Assembly (NCBI GenBank): GCA_030849065.1
Contig: JASAON010001621.1
Span: 42,804 to 106,803 of the forward strand
DNA length: 64,000 bases
Reading direction: 5' to 3'
DNA from: Jaenimonas drosophilae
Lineage: Eukaryota > Euglenozoa > Kinetoplastea > Trypanosomatida > Trypanosomatidae
Shown: piece after piece, positions 40,918 through 50,457 of the stretch
Layout: every line of letters begins with the position of its first letter
Numbering within the stretch: the stretch's first letter is position 1
The notes under the pieces: model-generated
Databases searched by the model: none
Told to the model about the DNA's origin: nothing
What the model saw: only the letters and a program-made list of their open reading frames with translations
Made by a program: the position numbers and the translations under genes

Positions 40918-42057
40918 ATGGCCCTCCAGAACATTCCGGTGGTGGGCCTCACCCTCTTCTTCAGCTCCATGAGCTCGAGCTGGGCCTTGGATCGCTACTT
41001 CTTCCGCGGGGCACCGGTGGTGGCCGCCAACACCGCCACCTGGGCGGATGCGATCCTCTCCTCCATCCCCATCGGGCCCCTCTCCACCACCTCACTGCTG
41101 GACTACTTTTTGTGCGCTCAGATCATTTGGCGCAGCCGCCATCTCGAGCGGCAGTGGGGCTCAGCGGCCTACCTCAGCTTCCTCATCACCGCCGCTGTGA
41201 TGGGCGGTGGTGCGGCGCGCCTTCTCGTATCAGATGGCGGGCCAACCTCGGCCATCGTCTTCTCGGCGATTGCGGTGCGCGTGCTCTCCGCGGTGGGCTC
41301 CATCCCCGCCCTGACGGCCCTCACGGTGCGCCAGATGATGGACCTCCCCACGGACCCCAGCGTGCAGCCCCCCACACGCCATCTTCATCGCCTGTTGCAG
41401 CTCGTGCCCCTTGTGAAGATTGCGCTGTTCCCGCAACAGGAGCTGCGGGCACCAACGCACCGTCGTCCTGCCATTCTTCTCGAGGTGGGGCTGAAGCAGC
41501 GGCTCCTCCTCCTCATTCTTGGCATCATCTTCGCCATCACCTCCGCCCGATCGCGTGTTGTGCGGCTGTGGCTGCGCACCTTCGCCACCTGCGTGTGCCG
41601 GCCCTTCCTGCGACGACTGCAGCCCATCATTTCCTTTGTGTTTGGCCCCACACATCGCACGGAGCACTTCGTGCCCATCACCCCAGGAACGGAAGAGGGC
41701 GGCTCACCAACAGCCACGACGGCCCCGGTGGTGATGGAGGGTGGGCGTGTGGTGGTGGATAGCCTCAGCGGAGGTGGCGCATCATCGGTGCGCGGCGGAG
41801 GCCAGGCTCGGCGAGCGCCAACGGCCTTCGCACCGGCTGCGGCGGGTCTTCGCCAGCGTCATGGCGCGCCACACGCAGATGTGCTGCGCACGGCAGCAGC
41901 GGCCTTTGGTGAAGATGATGTGGCGGGGCCGGATGCTGGGGTTGCACGTATATTGGAGCTCGGCCTGCATGTGAGCGCCGAGGAGGCCCACGAGGCGCTG
42001 CGGGCGTGTGGTGGAGACGTCAATGCGGCGGTGCATCGGCTGATGGGCCAGCACTAG
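40918..42057 (+). CDS. UBAC2: UBAC2-like rhomboid pseudoprotease with C-terminal UBA domain (379 aa)
   Basis: UBAC2 is an ER membrane protein of the rhomboid/derlin superfamily that lacks protease residues, carries a ubiquitin-associated (UBA) domain, and works in ER-associated degradation and lipid-droplet control. Here the first ~190 residues hold about four hydrophobic segments with the rhomboid-like HLERQWGSAAYLSFL near 77-91, and a fifth hydrophobic segment follows near 200-215. A Gly/Ala-rich linker leads to a UBA domain at ~340-377 (ILELGLHVSAEEAHEALRACGGDVNAAVHRLM). I see no GxSG serine or catalytic His in the expected places, which fits a pseudoprotease. Length is close to human UBAC2 (344). 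Start: the first ATG at 40918. Confidence 0.8.
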   Translation: MALQNIPVVGLTLFFSSMSSSWALDRYFFRGAPVVAANTATWADAILSSIPIGPLSTTSLLDYFLCAQIIWRSRHLERQWGSAAYLSFLITAAVMGGGAARLLVSDGGPTSAIVFSAIAVRVLSAVGSIPALTALTVRQMMDLPTDPSVQPPTRHLHRLLQLVPLVKIALFPQQELRAPTHRRPAILLEVGLKQRLLLLILGIIFAITSARSRVVRLWLRTFATCVCRPFLRRLQPIISFVFGPTHRTEHFVPITPGTEEGGSPTATTAPVVMEGGRVVVDSLSGGGASSVRGGGQARRAPTAFAPAAAGLRQRHGAPHADVLRTAAAAFGEDDVAGPDAGVARILELGLHVSAEEAHEALRACGGDVNAAVHRLMGQH

Positions 42058-43001
42058 AGAAGCACCTCATCTCCTCTTTTCCTCCCTCCGACAGAGTTTG
42101 TTTGCGTGGTGGTGGCTGCGGTGGTGGTGGGCAAGCAGAGATTCATTTCATCTCCACCCACTCTCCCTCTCTCTCTGCGTGTATGTGTGCCAGGCAATAC
42201 GTACATGCCACACTTGTTTTCCTGCCATCTCAGTCGTGCTTTGCCACGCAACACAACATACTCACTCCTTCAGATGATTCTTCTCTTTCTTGCTTTTGCT
42301 GGTTTTTGTCTTGTTGTGATTTTGTAGAGGCGAAGCCCGTTGACCAACACATTTCTCACGGAGGCCTTTTCCAGGACTACGATCGGGTTGTGTGAAAATC
42401 TCGACGCTCACCCGCCAACAACAACAACAACAACAACAACAAAACACAACCGAATTGAGACGCATTAACTAACAGAAAAACGCGCACACACACAAACACA
42501 AAAAAAAGAAGAAGACGAATACACACGCAAGGAATCTGATCTCGCTAACACTGTTTCTGACAAGCTACTAGGGGGGAGAAGTATCAGGCACACAGCACTG
42601 ACTGCAGAAGCCATCACAAGGACCCACACAACTCACGCTCATACACATCTGCGGAGGTGCGGATGCGTGCTGTGCCATTGACGAGCCACTCACTTCATTC
42701 TCTTTACTATTTGGCTGAGGCATACATACCCTCCCCGCACGTGGCGAGCTGATCGAGAGGGATTGGGAGAGTTGTGCGCCCGCGACTCACTTCATACTTC
42801 ACTCCAGTGTGCGTCAGGGAGTGTGTTGTGTGTAAGTGAGTGAGCGGATCCATCACGCCAAAAAAGTACAACCAACGTACTACACCTTTTCATTTTTCCA
42901 TTTTTTCTTTTGTTTGACTTTTTCACCCTTCATCCACACACACACACACACACACACACATCCTCCTTCTTTGTTGTATTTGGATTAGTGTTGACGTGTG
43001 A
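42058..43001. other. Intergenic region with CAA and CA repeats
   Basis: Nearly 950 bases without a convincing gene. CAA repeat at about 42414-42441; A-rich stretch 42500-42520; CA repeat of 13 units at 42935-42960 just before the next gene. No RNA gene recognised. Confidence 0.55.
42935..42960 (+). repeat. CA microsatellite before the dsRBD-like gene
   Basis: Thirteen uninterrupted CA units about 40 bases before the ATG at 43002. Confidence 0.85.
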
Positions 43002-44642
43002 ATGATGGAGGGTGATGGGTCAGTGACGGTGTCTTCCCTCCTCAGCCAAGAGACGAGCTTCTTGCAAACCACAACACGCTCCGTTCAGTTGTGGGATGCG
43101 GTGCGGCGTTCAAGCAACATCAACGACCTCTTCGCCAATCTATGTAGATTGCTCCTCCGTGGCTTCGAACGGGAGGAGTTGTTGGCGGAGGTCTCAACCG
43201 ATGCCGCCAACCCGGGGTGGTATGCGCGGCTCATCTTGTGGTTCCGCGTGGATAATAATGAGATGCGCTCGTGTGAGGTGGCGGCGTCGGAGCCCTTCGC
43301 CAAGGTGAAGCTCGCCAAGCGGGTGGCCGTCTACACCGCCACACAGCTGCTCTTCCCCTCCGCCCTTCAGTACTACAAGGGCCTTGGAAACCGCCTGGAT
43401 TGTATGCACCCGCTGGCGGATGTCAAGCTCGGCGCGCCAAGTGGGGTGGACGAGGCTGTCGCAGCCCCACTCGCACCGTCAACCCACGTAAACGCCCCCG
43501 TGGGCTCATCCATCCAGCGCATGCTGCGGAAGCTGGAGCGGTACCTGCAGTCCAGGTCCCCGTTGGAGAGCAACAACATCCTTCGCTGGAACGTCTCCAC
43601 GATGGATGAGTACGGCGTGGAGCATGACTGCAATGAGCCCATCAACGCATTCCCCAAGACAGACGTTGGTGCCGCCTCCAGCCTCTTCGAGACGCCGAAG
43701 CGCATCATTCATTATACCGTTGCCATTGCATCCCAAACCACAAGGAAGGTCTATGGTGTGGCCCGTAGTGCGTCCTTGGTGGCGGCGGTCTTTCAGGCTG
43801 TGCTGAACGCCTGCCAGGAAGTTGGGATAGATTTTCGCGAGGTTGGGGAGGAGGCGGCCTTGTTTACGGGCTGTGATTTATGGAAGCAATCCAACAACGA
43901 GCGTGAGCTCGTGGCCTTTATGCATCGCTACTTCTTTGGCAACCACGCCTCCTGCCTCTCCTACGAGTACGCCACGGACCCCTCCTCGAGCAATTGGTAT
44001 GTGCGGGTGTTGGTTGCGGCACCCTTCGTGGCTGGGGCGATGCCCACCTCGGAAGATATGATGATGGTGCCCCTCATCATCGCAAGCGGGCCATCCAAGA
44101 AGGACTCGCTTCACACCGCCATGATGAACTCAGGGGTGATGAGCTATCTGTACTTTCTTCAACACACCGCACAGGAGTTGGGCAATCCAAAGATGCGCAT
44201 GTTGTCCGATAGGGTGGTGGCGAGCGCGACAGAAGAATCACACAAGGCGGCTCATTGTGAAGCGATGGAGCAGCTCTCCGTCTGGGCGAAGGAGGCCTTT
44301 CGGAAGGAGTTCGCCTGTGCCCCACAGCCCTCCACTCCTGCTGGTACTGGTGCAGATGATCTCTATGTGCGTCAGCTAAAGGACCAGCTGCGGGAGCTCA
44401 TCAACCGTACACATCCCTTCCTCACCTTCGAGTGCTTCCAGGGGCCGACCAAGGGAAGTGCCACGGGAGCGGTGGTCTTCTCCGCGACGGTACGCATCAC
44501 ACACGTGGCTGCCGCAAGTGTGCCAGCGTGTAAAGCCCTGAACATCACCCGGACCCAAGACACCTACACCGGCGCCTATGTGCGCGCACTCCTTCGGGCC
44601 ATCTTGTTTGTGATGTCGCTTGAACCGTTTACAGAGTCGTGA
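43002..44642 (+). CDS. Protein of repeated dsRBD-like alpha/beta units (546 aa)
   Basis: No exact family is recognised. I see four similar units, each with beta strands followed by an amphipathic helix, spaced through the protein. They are GWYARLILWFRV then KVKLAKRVAVYTATQLL (~72-118), IIHYTVAIAS then ASLVAAVFQAVLNAC (~235-270), NWYVRVLVAAPFV then DSLHTAMMNSGVMSYLYFL (~330-385), and AVVFSATVRIT then YTGAYVRALLRAILFVM (~490-540). The strand-strand-helix order and the Lys/Ala-rich start of the helix resemble double-stranded-RNA-binding domains. In kinetoplastids such folds occur in mitochondrial RNA-editing and RNA-processing complexes, which makes that a reasonable guess. No clear mitochondrial presequence is seen. 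Start: the first of two adjacent ATGs. Confidence 0.75.
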   Translation: MMEGDGSVTVSSLLSQETSFLQTTTRSVQLWDAVRRSSNINDLFANLCRLLLRGFEREELLAEVSTDAANPGWYARLILWFRVDNNEMRSCEVAASEPFAKVKLAKRVAVYTATQLLFPSALQYYKGLGNRLDCMHPLADVKLGAPSGVDEAVAAPLAPSTHVNAPVGSSIQRMLRKLERYLQSRSPLESNNILRWNVSTMDEYGVEHDCNEPINAFPKTDVGAASSLFETPKRIIHYTVAIASQTTRKVYGVARSASLVAAVFQAVLNACQEVGIDFREVGEEAALFTGCDLWKQSNNERELVAFMHRYFFGNHASCLSYEYATDPSSSNWYVRVLVAAPFVAGAMPTSEDMMMVPLIIASGPSKKDSLHTAMMNSGVMSYLYFLQHTAQELGNPKMRMLSDRVVASATEESHKAAHCEAMEQLSVWAKEAFRKEFACAPQPSTPAGTGADDLYVRQLKDQLRELINRTHPFLTFECFQGPTKGSATGAVVFSATVRITHVAAASVPACKALNITRTQDTYTGAYVRALLRAILFVMSLEPFTES

Positions 44643-46052
44643 TGTAAAGAATGGATGGAGTCTGCGACGAAGGTGTGTGTGTGTGAGGTGTGAGAGAGAG
44701 AGAGAGGGTGAGGTCGGTAGCTGTACGAACGCTGTTTTTTTTTTTTTTGATGGCAGAATATGTCTTGAATGAGGAGTTGTCACGTGTCATGTGTGTTTGT
44801 GTGTGGGTTTGCTCGACAAGAATGATAACTCGTATACAGTATCATCGTGAAGTTCAATCACACGCACACGCACATCTGATCACGTTTGATCAAATCCACA
44901 GGAGGGCGTCATGTTTTTTTTTTTTTTTTTCCTGTCTCTCTTTTCTTCTCTGTCGTGCCCCCCTTGTGAGATGGTTGTTGTCTTGCACGCGTGTCGGAGG
45001 TAGGCCAACCCTACAACCACTGCCACAATGTTTCCACTTGCTGTGGTTGCGTGATATGGGGGCGTCGAGATGTGTGTGTGTGTGTGTGCGCATACCCTCA
45101 CACGCACGCGTATACAGGCTTGACGGCTGTTCTCTGTGTGCTGAGAAGAGAACACTCTCCCCCCCCCCCCCATCCGACTTGTGCGTTTCCTTCTCCCCTC
45201 TTGGCATCATGGCATGCACAATGAGCCTCTGGGCTCCCTTCTCCGTGATCCAGACCCACCTTCCCTGGTCCATGTGAGCACTTGGTGACTTCCAACTCCT
45301 GAGAAAACAAAGGAACTACACGAGAGCTTCTGTGCATGTGGGTTTCTTCTCCCTTGTTTCGTGATGCGTCAGCTGGTGAGGGAAGACCTGAGATTGGCAA
45401 CCAACACCGTGCGTGTGGTTCTGTTATTGATGGGCTTTTGCTAATGAGCCTAATTTCTACAGATCCTTTACTGGTGTGCGGAAACCATTGCCCGTCTTCA
45501 CTACCTGGTTGGCGCAGCACAATGCATTGCAGTGTTGAAGTGCTTGCTGGCGTTCAGATGGTACCAGGAAGAGGATGGATGTACATGTGTGTGACTCTCT
45601 GTGTGTGTGTGTGTGGGTGGGGGGCACCACATGGAGGGAGGAGGTGTGCGAGCGAAGAGCATATTGCACCACGTCGCTCCGGCGTTGAGCGATGTGCCAT
45701 TGTGGTAGGCCATAGAGTCAAGTTAAATGGGGAGGGTGTGCGTGATGTGTGCTGCGGATTATCTATTTTCTTCTTGTCAGAGTGTGATGCTTGGAGGTGA
45801 TGAAGATATTGCTGAGCGATGCTCCGCGAACCGTGGTGTGCAAGGAACATGCCAAGTTGTTGTTGGTGTGCTCCACCATTTGAGGGTAGAGTGAGTGTAT
45901 TTGTATATATCCTTCAACAGGTATGGATTGAGAACTCGTTACCTCCACACTATCTTTTTTTTTCCTGGTTGGCACTGTATTAGGTCGTACGGAACGCACA
46001 CACACACACGTACAAACCACTGATCTTCACTCTTCACTAGTGTAGCGTCGTC
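44643..46052. other. Long intergenic region, no accepted gene
   Basis: GT-rich (44671-44682) after the stop, T runs at 44736-44748 and 44914-44930, a C run near 45160-45170, and GT runs at 45071-45087 and 45597-45615. The part from about 45200 to 45560 is less repetitive and has an open frame from an ATG at 45336 (154 codons), but the translation shows no domain and passes through a GT run. T-rich and CA-rich leader precedes 46053. Confidence 0.5.
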
Positions 46053-47060
46053 ATGTCCGTGGTGAGCCCCAAGGACGGGGCCGTGATCCTAAGCACCTTC
46101 ACGCGCGCCGTTGAGGGCGTGGGCTCTGCGCTCATGGAGCGGGCTCGAGCCCTTCATCGTCGTCATGCCGTGGCCTGCACCGTGGCTGGCATCGCAGCGG
46201 GCGCCATTATCGCCCTCCGCAGCATTCGTCTGGGCCTCCACGTCCTGCGTGAGGCCCGTACGCAGCGCTACCTCAGCTCTCTTCAGCCCGATGATTGTGT
46301 GCATCTCTTCATTCACCCACGTTGGTCGCACGGCCCCAACTTCTTCCCTCACTGCTTGAAGGTGGAGGCCTTCCTTCGTCTTGCCCGGGTGCCCTACGTG
46401 GTGCATCAAACCCACGACGTCAGTCTCTCCCCCAATGGCAAGCTGCCCTTCATGGTGTTGCGTGGGGTGGTGCTGGCCGAGGGTGATTCCATGGTGCAGT
46501 ACCTCACGGAGGAGCTCGAGCTCAAGGTGGACCACAGCATCACACGCCAGGACCACTCACGTGGGTGGATGTTGCAGCGCATGATTGAGACCTCCTTCAA
46601 CTACGGCCTCTACCGGACCACCTTCGTGGATCGCCCACGCTTCATGATGCATGTGCTCGGGAAAGAGTTTGGCCTGCAGCCAAGTCTGGCCAACGTGTTG
46701 GTTCGCAAGATGCGTCAGGCCATCATCACCATCCTCCACGCCACAGGCTTTGGAGATCTAACGGAGGATCAGTACGAGCTGGAGTTTCTTCGGGATGTGC
46801 AGGCGGTGGAGGCACTTCTTCGCCAAGACAAGGGCGGCCATCTTTTTGTCCTGGGCCCCGACATGACGAGCTACGATTGCAGCGTGTACGCGTGGCTGCA
46901 CATTGCGCGGGAGCTCTCCGCGGCCGGAGGTCCGGCGCTGAACTTTGTGGCGGCGAGTGGGGCCATTCGAGACTACCTCCAACGTGTTGAGACGCGCTTG
47001 TTTCCTGACTTAACGGCCATTCTCTCGTCGGGTGATCACGTGCAAACCTTCACATGGTGA
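46053..47060 (+). CDS. FAXC/metaxin-like membrane-anchored GST-fold protein A (335 aa)
   Basis: Failed-axon-connections (FAX/FAXC) proteins have a thioredoxin-like GST N-domain and a metaxin-type helical C-domain, usually behind an N-terminal membrane segment. Here residues 38-56 form a hydrophobic helix. VHLFIHPRW (83-91), LKVEAFLRLARVPYVVH and the cis-Pro motif NGKLPFMV follow as the GST N-domain. The C-domain contains TEDQYELEFLRDVQAVEALL and then TSYDCSVYAWLHIA. These are the hallmark FAX/metaxin motifs. It is the first and best preserved of four related genes (46053, 47872, 52749, 55851). Members of this family sit on membranes facing the cytosol, often mitochondria; substrate or enzyme activity is unknown. 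Start: the first ATG in frame. Confidence 0.88.
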   Translation: MSVVSPKDGAVILSTFTRAVEGVGSALMERARALHRRHAVACTVAGIAAGAIIALRSIRLGLHVLREARTQRYLSSLQPDDCVHLFIHPRWSHGPNFFPHCLKVEAFLRLARVPYVVHQTHDVSLSPNGKLPFMVLRGVVLAEGDSMVQYLTEELELKVDHSITRQDHSRGWMLQRMIETSFNYGLYRTTFVDRPRFMMHVLGKEFGLQPSLANVLVRKMRQAIITILHATGFGDLTEDQYELEFLRDVQAVEALLRQDKGGHLFVLGPDMTSYDCSVYAWLHIARELSAAGGPALNFVAASGAIRDYLQRVETRLFPDLTAILSSGDHVQTFTW

Positions 47061-47871
47061 CCAACTTTCCTTTGACGTTTTGGGAATCATATTCTGTTTG
47101 CTCCACCAGCAAACACCCGCTCTGCACCACACACACCAACACCAACACAGGGCACGCCCACACCCATACCTACACACACATTCACTCACACGTGCCCCCC
47201 CCTCACGCACAGTCTTCCCATTTTTCCTCTCTCACTTCGTCAGCCTCTTTTTGTGTGTGTGGGGGGGGGAGGTGAGGCTGTTTGGAGGATGTGTGAGTGA
47301 GTATATATATACAGATATATATATATATATGTGTGTGCAGGGTTATATGGTGATGGGAGAGGTTGAGAGTACAACCCAACACGAACTGACCTTCCCTCTC
47401 TTTGCTCGTCTTTCACTCCTTCTTCAGCTGTGTTCGTTGGTGCCTGTGAGAAGGAACAACCACCTCCCTCCCCCAACACTCCAACACACAAACACACACA
47501 CACACTCACACCTACACGCCACGACACAACTCACCTTTTCCCTTCCCCCCCAATGCGCGTAGCTCTATCGCCTCTGGATGACGAGACGTTCGTCTTCATC
47601 AACAACTATTATGCTCACTTGCTTCTCATGTGTTGTGATGCAGAGATGCCCTCACTCCTTCATACATCATTTTCATCACCTCCTTCACACTCTTTCTCAT
47701 TCTTTTTTTTTTCTTGTTGCTGCCAGGCTGCACCAACTCAGCACATATCGCCGTCCGCCATCTCTGTTGGTGTTTGTGCTGTGCGGAGGTACGACTGTGT
47801 GCGTGTGTGTGTGTGTGTGCGTGGTATGGAGAGATGCGAATGACCAACACACCAACCATCATCACCCACAC
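47061..47871. other. Intergenic region, leader of FAXC-like gene B
   Basis: It contains a G run (47261-47269), an AT-alternating stretch (47302-47330), CA repeats (47487-47508), a T run (47701-47712) and a GT repeat (47805-47820). The frame of the next gene is open from 47578, but that stretch translates simple sequence, so I treat it as leader. Confidence 0.6.
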
Positions 47872-49284
47872 ATGGAACCTTGTGTGTTGTTGGCGGATGG
47901 CTTGAGTATCTGTGCAGCTGCACTAGAGACGTGGTGTACCGCCTCACACGATGAGTGGCGAGATGATCTTCATCACCACTTGTTTCATCGTGATGGCCGC
48001 ATTACGGTGCCAATGAGGGATGAAGTACCTCCGCCACCAACTATACCACCCTTCACAGCACCAACACCAATACCATCTGGTGCAGCAAAGGTGGATGAGA
48101 TGGCCATGGACGTGTTGAGTGTGCGCGGAGGGCGTTGGTGGTGGTGGTTTTGGTGGGAAATTTGCCTGCCGTTGATGTCTGCCGGTGCCATCTTCCTTGC
48201 TCGTCGAGCTACACGTAGGTGGCGCACATCTTCTTCGTGCGATTGCCAAGTCGTGCAGTGGCCGCCTCTGCCACAGACCTTGAATCTCCCCAACACAACA
48301 GGCCTTCTCTTCATTCCGCTTCATCGTCAGAATCATGATCATGCCATGGATCACCAAACCATCCGCAACACCGTCACCGCCGCAGCCTTCTGTGCCTACC
48401 TACGTCTCACCAAGCTGGCAGCAAATGTGCATGTTGTTGTTGTTGAGCTACAACAACACCAACATCTCACACTGTATATGCAGGGCCAACGCCTCTCTGG
48501 GGCGTCCTTGATGGAGCTGGTGCGTCTGGCGCACATTTCACACCACCACCACCACCACCAACACGGCGGGGGAGGTGGGATGTGTGGTGAGCGCATTGAC
48601 CCACGCATCTCTGCCGAGGCTGTGGTGCTGATGGAGGCTCTTCACGCCAGCTTAGCCTGTGCCGTGGATGCCGCCACAACAGCAGCCCTCGCCACTCTCA
48701 TTCCGCTGACGTCTGGCCATCATTTTGCCAATGATGTACGTACACGTACTGGACCACGTGTGATGTGTGCGGCACCATGTGCGTCCGCCACGGAGAAGAA
48801 GCGGCAGCAATTCTTCACGACGCCGCCCCCTCATGTGCATGAGGAGGAGGAGAAGAAGGGCACCGCCCATGTTGCTTGTTGGTGGAGCTCGGCCATGGGT
48901 GCCCTACGCCGCTGCGTGAGTCGAGCTGCCATTCACACACACGTGGCGGAGTTGTTTGGCCATGTTGGTCCTGCCGAGGCCGCAGCTCATCATGTTGCGT
49001 GCGGGCTCCACCTACACACACCACCAACTTCCTCATCTATATCTGCGTTGAAGCGCAACAACCGTTGCACCGCACAACGCTGCCTCAGCGCCGTGGAGGA
49101 CCTCCTCCGCGACCATGGCGGATTCCTTCTCGGGCAGGTGGTTCCAACCGTTGCAGACTGCGCCTTGTACGCGTGGCTCACGATGCTCCACCACGACCAA
49201 CCACACACAGATGTGCTCGGCTGCCGCACGCCCACCTTCATCGCCTACCTCCATCGGATGGAGAGGTGCATGTGCTCTTCATGA
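47872..49284 (+). CDS. Highly divergent FAXC/metaxin-like protein B (470 aa)
   Basis: I start at the ATG at 47872; the ~98 upstream codons are T- and GT-repeat leader. Residues 88-110 are an unusual Trp-rich membrane segment (six Trp within eight residues, then a hydrophobic stretch), followed by basic residues, in the same position relative to the GST region as in the sister genes. The GST N-domain is barely visible: the HLF-P and PF motifs are eroded, and TTGLLFIPLHRQ may be the first strand. The C-domain is clear at the end: LSAVEDLLRDHGGFLLGQ, then TVADCALYAWLTML and TFIAYLHRME, which align with member A. His and Ala runs are inserted in the middle. It is probably a fast-evolving paralogue, possibly without glutathione binding. 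Confidence 0.75.
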   Translation: MEPCVLLADGLSICAAALETWCTASHDEWRDDLHHHLFHRDGRITVPMRDEVPPPPTIPPFTAPTPIPSGAAKVDEMAMDVLSVRGGRWWWWFWWEICLPLMSAGAIFLARRATRRWRTSSSCDCQVVQWPPLPQTLNLPNTTGLLFIPLHRQNHDHAMDHQTIRNTVTAAAFCAYLRLTKLAANVHVVVVELQQHQHLTLYMQGQRLSGASLMELVRLAHISHHHHHHQHGGGGGMCGERIDPRISAEAVVLMEALHASLACAVDAATTAALATLIPLTSGHHFANDVRTRTGPRVMCAAPCASATEKKRQQFFTTPPPHVHEEEEKKGTAHVACWWSSAMGALRRCVSRAAIHTHVAELFGHVGPAEAAAHHVACGLHLHTPPTSSSISALKRNNRCTAQRCLSAVEDLLRDHGGFLLGQVVPTVADCALYAWLTMLHHDQPHTDVLGCRTPTFIAYLHRMERCMCSS

Positions 49285-49790
49285 AAGTGCCATGAAAACA
49301 ACAACAACACCACCTACATCGCCAACTCTTCGCCAACATCTCCCCCTCCTCCTACTCTCCTCTATCGAGCCAACTGTTCGCTTCTCGTGCTCTGCTGCTG
49401 CTCATACTCATGCACATGGGCGGATGCCATCCGTTTTCTCCCGTGTACGTGTACGTATGTGTGGTATGGGTATGTGCATGGGATATGTCTGTGGGTGTGT
49501 AGATGATCCGTAGATGATCTCATCCGCCTCACCCTCGTTTCTTTTTACATCCCGCTTCATCTCACTTCCTCCCGCCCCACGTTGTGGTGCTTAGAGGTGC
49601 CATGAGATGCCAACACACAACTTCTCTCTGTTGTGGCACACACCACAATAATCTGCTGATGAGTACGTCTTTTGCTGCTACACTCACTCACTCAACTGTG
49701 CTCGGTGTTGTTCTTTTCATCTCCAATGCACGTGAATAATAGGCCCAACAACAACAACACTCACTCACACACACACACACGCACTCACAT
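49285..49790. other. Intergenic region with GT-rich then CA-rich blocks
   Basis: A GT-rich block (about 49442-49501) lies after FAXC-like gene B. CA-rich sequence with a CAA stretch and a CA repeat (49746-49790) runs up to the ATG of the next small gene. No other gene seen. Confidence 0.6.
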
Positions 49791-50015
49791 ATGCCACACG
49801 ACAAGGATTCCATTGCTCAGGCAGCCGCTGCGGCCATGGCGAGGGCGGAGGCCAATGATGATGATGATGTGCCGCACCCAACGAAGGTGGAGGTGCAGGC
49901 TGCCGAGGCTATGCGTCGGGCAGAACAACCACATGATGGACCATGTGATGATGAGCATCGTCGCAAGATTGAAGAGGACGCGGCGGAGGCGATGCGCAAG
50001 GCTGACAACATGTGA
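49791..50015 (+). CDS. Small Ala/Glu-rich repeat protein (74 aa)
   Basis: The ATG at 49791 directly follows a CA-rich leader. The peptide has three copies of a short motif spaced about 25 residues apart: AAAAAMARAEA (residues 10-20), VQAAEAMRRAE (34-44) and EDAAEAMRKAD (62-72). Acidic or polar linkers carrying Asp runs and His separate them. Each motif would form an amphipathic helix. There is no signal peptide, membrane segment or Cys pair. I know no family with this pattern. The repeat and the leader make chance unlikely despite the short length. It sits inside the FAXC-like cluster, next to another repeat protein. Confidence 0.65.
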   Translation: MPHDKDSIAQAAAAAMARAEANDDDDVPHPTKVEVQAAEAMRRAEQPHDGPCDDEHRRKIEEDAAEAMRKADNM

Positions 50016-50457
50016 GATCAGCGCGTACAACCATCAAAAGAATGAATACGATGCTAGAAACGTACCTACACGCACAAGGATGCTGAGCAAACTCACTACA
50101 TCCAACACACACTTGTGTATGCGTACGTCTCTACATCACCACCTTATTCCACGTGACGGAGGTGCTCTCTTGTTGCTTTTTTTTTTGTTCGCACCGCAAT
50201 GTTGCCACAATATCCGCTTCATTGCAACACGCACCAACACACGATGCCTGCCATGATTTGATGCATCATGATGCAACTACATCAACATGAACGTCATTCG
50301 TACGTTTGCTGCTGTTGCGCACCCATCCTCAACTTCCTCTTCCTCTTCTTTCTACTACTACTACTACTGTATATACATGTACTCAGGATTGATCTCTCAT
50401 CTCAACACAACACCCACACCAACACACCAACACACACACTCACACACCTCTATTCTC
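50016..50457. other. Intergenic region
   Basis: T run near 50179-50187, CT-rich sequence and a TAC/TACT repeat (50350-50368), then a CA-rich leader (50400-50447) to the next ATG. The next gene's frame is open from 50287, but that part is simple sequence. Confidence 0.6.

Noticed and set aside
45336..45800. 154-codon open frame starting with ATG in the 44.6-46.0 kb gap
   Set aside because: It passes through a GT microsatellite read as Cys-Val repeats, shows no domain, and has no strong acceptor site before it.
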